Shown in pieces: positions 25,501 through 33,270 of a stretch of DNA of 64,000 nucleotides (its first letter is position 1; the number at the start of each line of letters is the position of its first letter). Source of the DNA: Enoplolaimus lenunculus (lineage: Eukaryota; Nematoda; Enoplea; Enoplida; Thoracostomopsidae); NCBI GenBank assembly GCA_030248215.1, contig JASANG010003186.1:24844-88843 (forward strand), written 5' to 3'. A program made the translations under genes and the position numbers. The notes under the pieces were generated by a model, which saw only the letters and a program-made list of their open reading frames with translations, ran no database searches and was not told where the DNA came from.

Positions 25501-28500
25501 GACGAAATATCATATTCATTCTGAAACTTGTCATGAAATTATTTGAATAATTTATGGACAACGACATAAATGTCACGCAAAAGGTATAAATTATTAATTC
25601 AGCCAATGATGATGAATTAATTCGACTCGTACGGCTAATTCATATTTATGAATTAATTCTTGAAATGTATTCGTCATGAATAATTCGCAGCTGCAAATTC
25701 TTCGAATAAATTTGTGAACGAAACTTGCAACTGCACGTTGTAGCTGCAAGAAACGTTAACGCGTGAAGACGGAATTAGTCGAAATTTCTTGACTTGAAAT
25801 CACTTTCAAAGCCTACAATTTCTGTTTAGTACTGAGCAGAAGCAAAATTTGTTCAGTGAGTCTCGCCGTACACTGCAAATGTCAAACATGTTTGATAATT
25901 AAGCTCTTAACAACTTGGCTTCAGTTAGGCCAATCAAAATGCAGTTGCAAGAAATACAAGCGACCTACAACGCGTGCGAATTAAATTTAATAGAATAAAT
26001 TCCAGTGAATTATTTGCAGTTGCATGAATTTTTATGATCTTTTGTGACCAACTTTAATTTGCTTAAAAACCTTTTTACTCCAGAGCTGTAATTATCGAGC
26101 ACTGTAAATTCCAGTGAGTTGCTTTTAACTCAGAATTAATTGAATCACTCAATCTGTGTTAGGACTATCAGAACTCAAAATTATGAGGTGACGCAACCTT
26201 TTCTGAGTTAATTAACCGACTCACCCAGAGACAACTGAACTCAACGTGAGAGTCAACTCAACTGAGAGGCAGTTAACGTTCACTGCTGTTATTTCAGAAA
26301 TAACTAACCCGCCAACTGAGTTAATTAGTCAACTCATTGGATTTTACAGTTAAGGATACGATGCTTATAATCCATTGCTCAAGTTTTTGGACCATAAGAA
26401 GCGGTTGCCCTACATAAACAGCGAGTTTACAACATTTTCGATGGCCGGCCACAATTTTATATTGTGAACAGCTCACACTGTAAATTCCAGTGAGTTGATT
26501 TTAACTCAGAATATTTTGACTCACTCAGTCTGAGTTTAGGACAATCAGAACTCAAAATTATGAATTGATAGAAATAATCCTGAGTTAATTTGATTATTTT
26601 AGGCTCGCCCGCTAATACTGATGAGATTGTTGTCAATCTAAGTAGCAAACAGCAACAACAACAAAATAGGATTGGCGATAACTTGGAACACTGTTTGACA
26701 AGCAACAATATTGAATCGCCCAGTGAAACAGACGTTCAAACGCCACCGCCATCAATTCCAAACATTGTCAACACAACTGCAGTTCAAAACGCAGCAGTTG
26801 GCAATGCTCCAGCTGAACTCGAGTTCAACTTAGAGCAACAGTTGGCTCGAGTCGCCGGCAGAAAGCCAACTACCATCGAGTTATCAAAGACTGGCGACGA
26901 GCCAACAACAACATCAGCTGAACTCGAGTTCAACTTGGAACAATTAGCTCGTGTTGCTCGGTCGAGCTCTGGTCGAGGAGTAAGCAGTCATGGCGACGGC
27001 TTGAACGCCAACTCAAGTGGTGAGCAAACCGAAAGCAACATCGATCAGGGATGGCATAACGTGAAAAGAAATTCAAAATTATATTCCAACCAAGGAATCG
27101 AGTCAAAGGACACTCAACTGTTAGGAAGTGGAAACAAACTGTTGCGTCAATTGAACGGCGTTCGATCCCCAAAACAACAACTACAACAGAAACAACAACA
27201 ACATAAAGATCAACAACAATCAGTGGATCAAAGAGAAGATGCCGAAAAAACAAAACAACAACAACAACAACAACAACAACATTTTGATGATTCGTTCAAA
27301 GTTCAGTCAAGTTTATTGTTCGCCAGCTTCGCCGACCAATATGGACTCAACAATTTATCGCCACAGCAGCAACAGCTGTTTTTTGCTTCCCTACTTGAAC
27401 AACAACAACAACAACAAAAACCAACTGCAACAACAATTCAAAATCAAGCTGATCAAGAACAAGCGAATGTCGCCGAACTGCAACCATGCCAACGTGAAGA
27501 CGAAGCGCAACCATCATCTTGGAATTATCGTCAACAACATAAAAAATCAGCTGAATCAGGCGAAGATCAAACATCAAACGATGCCGACTTGACGATATCC
27601 AAGCGGCGAGATCAAAGAAAAACAATCGAACTAAGCGAACTGAGCAAATTATTGGCGACTGATAGCGAACACTCAGACAGCATACGCTATATGCAGCAGC
27701 TTCAAAGCGAAGCGATGACAATCACAAACACGGCGGCCAGCGCAACTTGGCGACACAATAGAGGAGGCGGCATCATCAAAGGCGGCAACATCAAAAGCAA
27801 CGCGATGAATGACGATTATAACAGTTTCGATGGTGAAAGATTCGAACAAGGTGTAGATGATTGCGATGAATTGGGCGACGATGGACGCTTTGACCTTGCC
27901 GACGTTGATGCGACGGAACTCGCACGAAAACAAATTTCTGCAGCCGCTGCGGCTGCAAGTAAGTAGTCCCATCACTCATCACTAGTCCCATTGTCAGGAA
28001 ATGTTAACAGAGGGACATTAACATTGAAATAAGTCGTAAAAGAACATTTTCCTATTAAAGCGAAATTGCTCGTAGATTCTGCTCTGCATCGTCTTTCATT
28101 CGTTTACTGCAGTTGCGAATTTTTCTTTTCACTTGTTTTTTATTTTACAAAAGCGAAGTAAAATAAAATACTCACTTAACCATTTAGTCAAGCTCGTATA
28201 GCTGAGTGGTCATCACGACCGCCTCCCACCCGTGAGACTGGCCTTTGAATTTTACCTAGAACTTACATCTCATAACAAATTGAAAATATTCATGTGAGAA
28301 AGGGTTAAACGTCAATTACTATTTTATTAATGTTTTTAATAAATTTTTTACAGGTAAACAACTGTGCAATGCCTCTCAAAGCAATCAGTTTACATCGTTC
28401 GAAAATGTTCTTGCTCACATTCCTGGTCTCATTGATATCGCTGTTGTTACAGTTCGCAACTCAATGGAACAACTGCAAAAAGAAAAATGTAAGAATTTAA

Positions 28501-30136
28501 CAATTATTTTAGTTTAAGATTCATTTGAAATATTAATAAATTTGTCTTTGATTTTGTTTTGTTTGTCTAAAAACATATTTTATACAACCAAGAGTCGATG
28601 AACACTCTTAAAATTGTGTGCAACTCGCTTAAGTGAGTAAATATTGTTTACCCGCGCTACGCTTTACCCGCCGAAATTTTATTTTTTACCCGCGTGTATG
28701 CAAGAGCAAAATTTCTTTACCCGTTACCCACATTTACCTGTGCAAAATTTCTTTGCTGTTACCCGCCCATATTTTTTCTTCTGTATTCAATACATTTGTG
28801 TAATTTTACAGTGCATTGATGGTACTTGATACTTATTTTGCACTCATACGGCGAAAACAGTTCAAAATCCAAGTTTTTCTACGTTATTTGGTTTTTAGTT
28901 TCTTATGAAGATTTCAGGTGGGCAAAGATAAACAAATTTTTATCCACAACTTGAAATTGTTTACCCGCGGGTATACCCGCGTCAAAATTTTTTTACCCGT
29001 CCCGAGTTTACCCGCGGGTAGCGAGCAGTTCAAGAGCAACTTAGTAAAAATTGTGTGGTGCGAAATGTACTCCGGGGTGTTGCGTTTTTGGCTGACCACA
29101 TTTTATTTATGGACAAGATATAAACAAAGAGATTAAAAATATTTGAGTGTATTGTACCTCTTGCTCTTAAACAAAGGGGTGGATAGTAATTTGCTAGAAA
29201 TAGCTGCATACAGACCCTTTTAAATAAGGGGGATAGACCAAAACCACAAAGGGCGCTGGGTATATTTTTTGTACACAAAATTTACCCATGTTGCACACTC
29301 TTTTGTAAAGCCGTATTTAATACACGTGCAAGTTTTTGCTGCGAGAACTTGTAGCTGCAAATTGCATGCAGAACTTGCATTTTTTATCAGGCGATGAGAA
29401 AGCGGCTGGAATAAATTCAGTGAACTTCCTCTAAACAAAGGGATGGTCGGCCAAAAACGCAACTCCCGATGATACATTTTGCACCATGCGGACCCCAAAG
29501 AGTTGCACAGTATTGTATTATGCACTCTTGGTATGAACAACTATAAAAAATACTTGTCAACTTGGTTGCAGTATTTGCAATTGAAAACAACATCTTTCTT
29601 GCAAAAATTTTCACAACACAGCTAAAAATGTTCTTATATTACAATGCTAATCTAAAAAGTCGTTTGTTTAGACCTATAAAAATTGTGTATATTAATTTGC
29701 AAATGTGTCTGAAATCTGCTGGAACAGTGCCCAAAATACGTATGTGAAGCGTTTAAGCTTTAATTGTATACGCTTAATATTTCACATTCATATCATCGCG
29801 ATATTTTTGTAAATTTTCATACAAAATCGCTATCGCCGTTCAAATTTTTATCCAAATTTTGCACATCGAAACCAAATGTGATTCATTTCGTTTTTGAAAT
29901 CAAGATTTACAACTCAAATTTAAATTTTTCATTTGAAGTTGAGTTTTAAGTTATAAAGCTGCAACTGGTTTCGCAACAACTTTTATTAAAAATTGTATTA
30001 TTTATATATTTTTAGGGGAATTGAATAAAAAACTTGAAGACGAACGAGTACAAAAAGCGAAAATGGACAACACCTTGCGACATCTTGTACGAGAAAAAGG
30101 TGCGTTTGAATCTTTTTTTAAATAATAAATTTATTA

Positions 30137-30222
<86 letters not shown>

Positions 30223-32597
30223 GTGGTGACTTTGCCAGAAATTCTTTTGAGAAAATATCAACAAGAAATATTTTAAAACGCGCTGATTGGCCATTAGCGA
30301 CGATGAGAATGACACAAAAAATATTTAAATTTTACTAATTTTCTAAAGAGGCTATAGCTTAAGCACTGGTAAACCAAGCGGGCAGGGGCACTAAAATGAC
30401 GTTCGGATTCTCGCTCGTTTCTCTGGCCACTTTTGTCCACCATCATATCTCGAACGCATCTTCTCGTTCAGATATTTCTGCATCTGCCACTGAAGTTTTA
30501 GAATAAATATCTTTTACATTTGTAATATTTTTTGTTTCAGGTAAATATGAGCGTCGATGGAAAAACGAAAAACGTACACGATTGCAATTATTAAAACAAC
30601 TGCGACAAACGAGTAATGGAAGATTACCAGGTTAGATTTAGCAAGATAGAATTATATATATTGTCAACAAGAGTATGCAACTGGGTACATTCTGTGTAGA
30701 AAAGAATACATACAGGGCGCGTTGCGTTTCTGCCCGACCATTAAATGCCTAATATGACGTACGGTAGCTTGAAAACATAATGCGCGATGGTATCAGGGTG
30801 TAAATGGATAGTAAGAACAACGGAAACGGAAACGGATATTACAGTATGAAAGTTTCACAAATGTTTTATTTTTCGGCCAACACAACTGAAGTATGCAAAT
30901 ATTCAACGGGCGTTGTAAACTTATAAAGAAAAAACAACGGATGCACTTAAAATTTTAACCCTTTCTCACATGAATATTTTCTATTTCCCCTGAGACCTAC
31001 TTTTATGCTAGGATTCGAACTCCGGTGACTGGAGTGGGAGGCGTATACCACCACCACTCAGCTATAGGCGCTTGACGCTCAAGCCCGAGGGGGCTCTCAC
31101 GTCTTGTGGTGATTTAGTACTATGTATACGTGTTGCAATTGTTAAACACGGTACGATATACATTATTTAACGTATATACACTGCGCTGAGTTGCCTATAG
31201 GCAACTCAATGTGAGAAGGGGTTAAGACTTCGCAATTTTTTTACCTCATTTCGAACAATCGCAGCATAACTGTATTAATGACAAATTGTGCGATAATGTG
31301 CGTGATTACAATTAATTTTTGAGAATAAAATTAACAGAATTCCGGTATTTTTATAACGGAGACGGAAATCGATTATTACCGGGAAAGGAAACGGATATCC
31401 GGTTACACCCTGGCTGTACATTTTGGAGCACCGAAAAAACAGTGGAGTTGCAAGCCCTTGTCTATAAGAATCGTATGATCTTCGAATCTCGGTTCTAGCA
31501 ACAGTAACCGTGAGTACATTGGCTAATTTTATTACTATTTTTGTACTGTACGTATATAAGCAGAAGATAGAACTTTGGTTTTGGTTTGCAATTCAAATAT
31601 CACCAGATGTCAGTGCCTAACTTTCGTCTCGCAATTTTATAAAACTCAGGTGGCGTAAGAGAATGTGTCAATCATGGAGATGTTAACACGTTTCCGAGGA
31701 TTTTCTCAACTATTTTTGACTTTGTAGGGCGTCTAAAATAAATCGTTTCGTAATTTATAATCTATAATATAATATGGTTGGAAAAAACAACAACAATTCT
31801 AATAATAATAATAATAATTATAATAATAATAATAATAATAATAACAAATAGTAATAATAATATAATAATAGTAACAATAATATAATAATAATATATTTAA
31901 TAATGATAATAATATAATAATAATAATGATGATGATAATAATTAATAAATATTCTAATTAATTTTATAGGCTCAAATCGTATCGTCACTATATATCCGGC
32001 CTTGAAGGCTGTACTAATATTTCAGTCAAAAACAACTGTATACAGTTTCTGTTTTTAATTTCAGTGCATTCCAATGCGAGAAAACTAATCAACACAAACA
32101 AAAATCACGCAAATCCCAACCAAACCACCCAATCTGCCCTGAACTGCAAACTGAAGCTGAATACTAATTGCAGCGCAAAAGCAGTTTCAGAATCGCAAAC
32201 CGGTGCGCTATGTAATGACGTCATGGTTACCACAGCGACTGACGTCACCGCTGCGACAGTTGCCACGGCAAATGACGCCACTCAATCTATGGTTACCGTG
32301 GCAAGTGACGTTATCCCAGCGACGGTTGCGATAGTAACTGACATCACTGATTCAAATGTTATTCCAAGACGTCCCGTTTCATCATCAGATCACGCTTATC
32401 TCAAGGATGACTCTAGTGACCAAGACCAGGATTTGGACTTGAAGACGACGCCATCTGTAGATGCCTTGTCGGTCCGAGGGTCGGATTCACCTGGGGGTCG
32501 GCAACAAGGCTCCCCTGAAATGAATGCGTCCACGGTGGAAGAAGACTTGAATGAATGTTCGGAAAGGCGCTCTAGTCCAGTTCCTACTTCGAGTTGA
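12972..32597 (+). CDS. dac-1: Dachshund homologue (Ski/Sno/Dac transcriptional regulator), 12 coding exons
   Basis: Nuclear transcription cofactor of the Dachshund family, which acts in animals with Six/Eya-type regulators; C. elegans has one orthologue, dac-1. Coding exons: 12972-13535, 14165-14317, 14618-14719, 15540-15646, 19672-19808, 23858-24164, 24981-25054, 26603-27958, 28354-28488, 30016-30099, 30541-30630, 32065-32597. They join in frame to 1213 codons plus TGA. About aa 36-77 is a Gln/His tract. The N-terminal DACH box (Ski/Sno/Dac fold) spans about aa 214-315, with EIMICLPQ, HTVYTKLKRLEI, CNVEQV, LGAIQPGVNRCKLIS and SRPGRPPKR all recognisable. Aa 355-933 is low-complexity linker rich in Gln, Ser and Asn. 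The C-terminal DACH box and coiled coil lie at about aa 945-1035 (NVLAHIPGLIDIAV, then charged heptads). The start is the first ATG of the open frame; the frame also opens at an upstream TTG, which I rejected. 5' UTR exons were not found. Family assignment is firm; the exon 1 end is the weakest point. Confidence 0.92.
14165..14317 (+). CDS. dac-1: dac exon 2: start of DACH box N
   Basis: 51 codons, phases 0/0; acceptor TTTTTAG, donor CAG|GTATGT. Encodes a Ser/Thr linker, then IFIDYRYEKVAAFNINGE and ICLPQ, the first strands of the Ski/Sno/Dac fold. The equivalent human residues are GAKVASFTVEG and ICLPQ. Confidence 0.93.
14366..14526. mobile_element. CACGTGCAAG MITE, short form, dac intron 2
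   Basis: TTAA at 14362-14365 and 14527-14530; TCCTATTCACACGTGCAAGT left, ACATATGAAAACGGC right. 161 bp. Confidence 0.87.
14618..14719 (+). CDS. dac-1: dac exon 3: DACH box N core
   Basis: 34 codons, phases 0/0; acceptor TTTCAG, donor CAA|GTAAGA. Encodes AHDLFLRQFVSGIHTVYTKL and KRLEIVPQVCNVEQ, nearly collinear with human DACH1. Confidence 0.95.
14733..14840 (-). mobile_element. ACTCA-MITE, truncated, in dac intron 3
   Basis: AATTTCAATGAGTTGATTAA left part and AACAGTAAATATTAACTCAT; starts about 14 bases past the exon 3 donor. Confidence 0.7.
15009..15251. mobile_element. CACACAAAAT-related MITE, TA-flanked, dac intron 3
   Basis: CACAAAAAATTCCGATTTTT left, CAGAAATATTATTTTGAGTG right; TA on both sides. 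Confidence 0.65.
15540..15646 (+). CDS. dac-1: dac exon 4: DACH box N, GVNRCKLIS segment
   Basis: Phase 0 start, phase 2 end; acceptor TTTTCAG, donor AAA|GTAACC. Encodes VRELRRLGAIQPGVNRCKLI then SPKDFDVLYCDCTNA, the most conserved part of the domain. Confidence 0.95.
15680..16102. mobile_element. GTGACCCGAATAAG-type element, about 425 bp, dac intron 4
   Basis: GAGTCCGAATTAACAAGAGT, CGGATAGAGTCCCTTAATCC, then CCTCTTATTCGGGTCACTAC and AG before TA. The left end is decayed. Confidence 0.75.
16431..16593. mobile_element. near-perfect 163-bp palindrome MITE, dac intron 4
   Basis: CTACCGAGGGTGGTGCTATA left, TATAGCACCACCCTCGGTAG right; arms with TGATGACGTCATACG pair almost completely. A half copy follows at 16594-16650. 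Confidence 0.92.
17035..17255 (+). mobile_element. CTCAAATGCGTATAGC-type MITE, full length, dac intron 4
   Basis: GGGCCCATATTCTCAAATGC left, CATATTTGAGAATACGGGC right; reference copy of the family at about 221 bp. Confidence 0.87.
17487..17728 (-). mobile_element. TLR-MITE, full length, in dac intron 4
   Basis: Left end of the ATGTATAGAACAG type, right end of the CCTGATCTTTACATGG type: a mosaic of two subfamilies. The core has three TTAGGC blocks separated by AGCATATTCCTAAG-type spacers. No clear target duplication. Confidence 0.85.
18070..18280. mobile_element. GTGGCGGATCCAG-type element, dac intron 4
   Basis: ACTAGCGGATCCAGATGGAG left; AAAATGATAAGATCCATACC internal; right end not clear. 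Confidence 0.6.
18285..18322. mobile_element. CTCAAATGCGTATAGC-type end fragment
   Basis: CTACTCGCATTTGAGAATCC, right end only. Confidence 0.5.
18745..18795. repeat. 50-bp palindromic repeat with AAAATACGTAT core (six copies)
   Basis: TTATTAAAACTGGAACGTCC then ACGTACGTATTTTAGGCAGT. Other copies at 29711-29765, 40035-40105, 41450-41503, 54279-54331 and 54741-54778; best form CTGGAACGCTGCCCAAAATA then CGTATATTGGACGTTCCAG. Confidence 0.65.
18809..18975. mobile_element. GTCGTAGGC-type element, one half, dac intron 4
   Basis: ATACATGTCGTAGGCTAACC, GAAATAGCACAGTTTGGTTT, CGTGTCGCAAAACAATAGTA match the reverse of 9425-9545. Confidence 0.75.
18988..19237 (-). mobile_element. ACTCA-MITE in dac intron 4
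   Basis: CACTGTAAATTCCAATGAGT left, TGTAACTTGCAGTG right. Its last 105 bases and the next 40 are repeated immediately downstream (19283-19422). Confidence 0.88.
19283..19422 (-). repeat. tandem duplicate of the ACTCA-MITE right half plus flank
   Basis: Repeats 19133-19277 closely, including the distinctive GAGCCGATACCACTCATTCT and the following AT-rich flank, so it arose by local duplication and not by a second transposition. Confidence 0.8.
19672..19808 (+). CDS. dac-1: dac exon 5: end of DACH box N
   Basis: Phase 2 start, phase 1 end; acceptor TTTTTAAG, donor CAG|GTATGC. The split codon gives Asn where most homologues have Ser, followed by SRPGRPPKR, the basic tail of the domain, then a Pro/Ser/Asn linker. 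Confidence 0.94.
20258..20395. mobile_element. CTCAAATGCGTATAGC-type fragment, dac intron 5
   Basis: AAATGTGTATAGCATCTATC and CCAGTTAGTGATAAAGTATT, then decayed. Confidence 0.55.
20509..20748 (+). mobile_element. ACTCA-MITE, full length, TA-flanked, in dac intron 5
   Basis: TA at 20507-20508 and 20749-20750; CACTGTAAATTCCAGTGAAT left, CACTGGAATTTACAGTG right. Confidence 0.92.
20997..21126. mobile_element. palindrome MITE, second copy, dac intron 5
   Basis: GGGGTTGCGCTATACTCGAC left, AAAGTATAGCGCAACCC right, CCGTCACCATACG motifs inside. Confidence 0.82.
21723..21877 (-). mobile_element. TLR-MITE with core drifted to CCTATG, in dac intron 5
   Basis: The right end TCCTGTTCCATACATGGGCC is intact; the left end lacks about 10 bases. 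The hexamer array here is mostly CCTATG, four in a row, before reverting to CCTAAG. Confidence 0.8.
22500..22890. mobile_element. CAGGG-type hAT-like MITE, ends decayed, dac intron 5
   Basis: TACCGGAACCGGATAACAAA on the left side, GCCGGAACCGGAATTCCGGT then TGCACCA on the right. Confidence 0.65.
23348..23765. mobile_element. CAGGG-type hAT-like MITE, perfect 8-bp duplication, dac intron 5
   Basis: CAGGGTACAACCGGAGGT left, ACCTCTGGTTGCACCCTG right, flanked by ATGCCTAT at 23340-23347 and 23766-23773. Contains a 24-bp tandem array (23371-23470). Ends 92 bp before exon 6. Confidence 0.94.
23858..24164 (+). CDS. dac-1: dac exon 6: linker with Met/Ala-rich helix
   Basis: Phase 1 start, phase 2 end; acceptor ATTTCAG, donor CAG|GTAAAC. 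Ser/Gly/Asn-rich, ending in PLSAAFNMPQHIAQMINSFA and an Ala-rich run, which resembles the Met/Ala segment in the middle of DACH proteins. A MITE starts 13 bases past the donor. Confidence 0.88.
24178..24401 (+). mobile_element. ACTCA-MITE 13 bp past the dac exon 6 donor
   Basis: CATTGTAAATTTCATTGAGT left, CATCGGAATATACAGT right. Its left end begins 13 bases after the splice site. Confidence 0.88.
24559..24771 (-). mobile_element. TLR-MITE with perfect 8-bp duplication, in dac intron 6
   Basis: Flanked by CAAATTTT at 24551-24558 and 24772-24779. Both ends of the GTAAAGAACAGGGGCGGAAC type; the TTAGGC core is fairly degenerate. Confidence 0.9.
24845..24935 (+). mobile_element. TLR-MITE fragment
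   Basis: AATAGAGTAGGTATTAGA subterminal region and a few TTAGGC-like words; no ends. Confidence 0.45.
24981..25054 (+). CDS. dac-1: dac exon 7: short linker exon
   Basis: 74 nt, phase 2 start, phase 1 end; acceptor GTTTTAG, donor AAA|GTAAAA. Encodes LQNMSNSIQSLKHETANGHD KADK. No homology recognised; included because splice sites and phases fit both neighbours exactly. Confidence 0.72.
25120..25326. mobile_element. GTGAGTCAAATTGAC-type MITE, TA-flanked, dac intron 7
   Basis: CACTGCAAAAATTGGTGTCA left, ATACCATTTTTTGCAGTG right; TA on both sides. The arms pair as a long hairpin (CTCTGGCGGAGT centre). Confidence 0.9.
25419..25773. mobile_element. CACGTGCAAG MITE, dac intron 7
   Basis: TTAA at 25415-25418; GCCCTATTCACACGAGCAAG left; right arm of TTGCAGCTGCAA-type words ending GCGTGAAGACGG. 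Confidence 0.8.
25935..26010. mobile_element. CACGTGCAAG-type fragment
   Basis: AATGCAGTTGCAAGAAATAC and GCGTGCGAATTAAA; decayed relative of the family. Confidence 0.4.
26100..26350 (+). mobile_element. ACTCA-MITE, full length, in dac intron 7
   Basis: CACTGTAAATTCCAGTGAGT left, CATTGGATTTTACAGT right. Confidence 0.9.
26476..26602 (+). mobile_element. half ACTCA-MITE abutting the dac exon 8 acceptor
   Basis: Starts CACTGTAAATTCCAGTGAGT, carries the GACAATCAGAACTCAAAATT block, and stops in TAATTTGATTATTTTAG, the 3' splice site itself. The right half is missing. Confidence 0.82.
26603..27958 (+). CDS. dac-1: dac exon 8: large low-complexity exon
   Basis: 1356 nt, phase 1 at both ends; acceptor ATTTTAG, donor GCAA|GTAAGT. 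Encodes about 452 residues rich in Gln, Ser, Asn and Glu with several CAA-coded Gln runs, and ends in an acidic patch and an Ala run. A 15-residue unit AELEFNLEQQLARVA (26812-26856) recurs with one Gln missing at 26917-26958. The 3' splice site abuts a truncated MITE (26476-26602). Confidence 0.9.
28180..28304 (+). mobile_element. tRNA-Gly-like MITE, short form, dac intron 8
   Basis: TTAA at 28176-28179 and 28305-28308. Left CCATTTAGTC, right ATTCATGTGAGAAAGGG. tRNA-like part on the plus strand: TATAGCTGAGTGG (A box) and CGCCTCCCAC (Gly-CCC anticodon arm); the B box is decayed. Confidence 0.75.
28354..28488 (+). CDS. dac-1: dac exon 9: start of DACH box C
   Basis: Phase 1 at both ends; acceptor TTTACAG, donor AAT|GTAAGA. 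Encodes FENVLAHIPGLIDIAVVTVR then NSMEQLQKEK, matching human SIETLLTNIQGLLKVAIDNA. Confidence 0.93.
28648..29036. repeat. CCCGCGGGTA-rich dispersed repeat, dac intron 9
   Basis: Repeated TTTACCCGCG and ACCCGCGGGTA words in both orientations around AT-rich sequence. Probably another MITE family; ends not defined. Confidence 0.55.
29310..29400. mobile_element. CACGTGCAAG-type left-end fragment, dac intron 9
   Basis: ACACGTGCAAGTTTTTGCTG then CTTGTAGCTGCAAATTGCAT. Confidence 0.65.
30016..30099 (+). CDS. dac-1: dac exon 10: DACH box C coiled coil
   Basis: Phase 1 at both ends; acceptor TTTTTAG, donor AAG|GTGCGT. Encodes WELNKKLEDERVQKAKMDNT LRHLVREK, a charged helix in the position of the DACH C-terminal coiled coil. 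A (TAA)n microsatellite starts about 38 bases past the donor. Confidence 0.9.
30137..30222. repeat. (TAA)n microsatellite, dac intron 10
   Basis: About 28 TAA units with one TAC interruption. Confidence 0.95.
30541..30630 (+). CDS. dac-1: dac exon 11: end of DACH box C
   Basis: Phase 1 at both ends; acceptor GTTTCAG, donor CAG|GTTAGA. Encodes GKYERRWKNEKRTRLQLLKQ LRQTSNGRLP, the basic end of the coiled coil. Confidence 0.9.
30794..31412. mobile_element. CAGGG-type hAT-like MITE (GGAAACGG subfamily) hosting a tRNA-like MITE, dac intron 11
   Basis: CAGGGTGTAAATGGATAG left, ATATCCGGTTACACCCTG right. 30959-31221 is a separate TTAA-flanked insertion. Confidence 0.82.
30959..31221 (-). mobile_element. 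tRNA-Gly-like MITE, TTAA-flanked, dac intron 11
   Basis: TTAA at 30955-30958 and 31222-31225; CCCTTTCTCACATGAATATT left, AATGTGAGAAGGGG right. tRNA-like part on the minus strand: TATAGCTGAGTGG, CGCCTCCCAC, GGAGTTCGAATCC. Confidence 0.87.
31797..31951. repeat. imperfect (TAA)n tract, dac intron 11
   Basis: TAA/TAG/TGA-type triplets over 155 bases shortly before exon 12. Confidence 0.9.
32065..32597 (+). CDS. dac-1: dac exon 12: C-terminal tail
   Basis: Phase 1 start, acceptor AATTTCAG, ends at TGA 32595-32597. Asn/Lys-rich, then repeated VTTATDVTAA-like peptides, then an acidic Ser/Asp/Glu tail. No homology recognised beyond the position. An hAT-like MITE begins 56 bases after the stop. Confidence 0.85.
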
Positions 32598-32652
32598 GTA
32601 CCGAATTATGGTGCAGCGGGTGGTGAATGAACGTATGTTTTCTGTTGTATGG

Positions 32653-33040
32653 CAGGGTGTAACCGGATATCCGTTTCCGTTTACGGTAAAAATCATTGTT
32701 CGTTTCCGTTGTAGAAATACCAAAAATTCGGTTAATTTTACGCTCAAAATTAATTAGCTAACAACATATATATCTCGCAATTTTTCATTACAGATTTTTT
32801 GCAATTGTTTGAAATGAATTCAAAATTGCAAAATTCATTTAAAATCTTAAAAACATTTTCGATGCATACGCCATTTTTTGTTTAAAAATTTAAAAAGTCG
32901 TGTGAATATTTGCACGCCTGAGTTCTGTTGGCAGAAACACGAAACATCCCTGAAATCTTTATACTTCAATATTCGTTTTCCGTTTCCGCTATTTTGATTA
33001 CTATTCGTTTCCGTTATTTATAATATCCGTTTACACCCTG
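32653..33040. mobile_element. CAGGG-type hAT-like MITE in the dac 3' flank
   Basis: CAGGGTGTAACCGGATATCC left, ATATCCGTTTACACCCTG right; flanks TTGTATGG/TTGTGTGA agree at 6 of 8. Begins 56 bases after the dac stop. Confidence 0.87.
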
Positions 33041-33153
33041 TTGTGTGATTTCTTGATTTAGTTTCCTACGCACTTCTGGATGTTCTGGGTGGATATTTTG
33101 TAGTCATGTTTTTAGGCCAACATTTCTTTAAAAATATACTGCAAACGGTATTA

Positions 33154-33159
33154 AATAAA
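33154..33159 (+). other. possible dac polyadenylation signal
   Basis: AATAAA 557 bases after the dac stop codon, beyond the MITE that occupies 32653-33040. It would give a 3' UTR consisting mostly of transposon. Motif match only. Confidence 0.3.
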
Positions 33160-33270
33160 TACGTTTTGATTTGTAAATTCTAGCTTTAGTTGCCGAAGCA
33201 GAACACTTTAGAATAGCAATTTTCAAAATATTTCGTATAAGTTGTACTGTACGGTATAGGTAGCATACTC

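Noticed and set aside
26930-27991. Antisense open frames opposite dac exon 8
   Set aside because: Mirror of the CAA/GAA-rich coding strand; no stop-generating codons are expected opposite such sequence.
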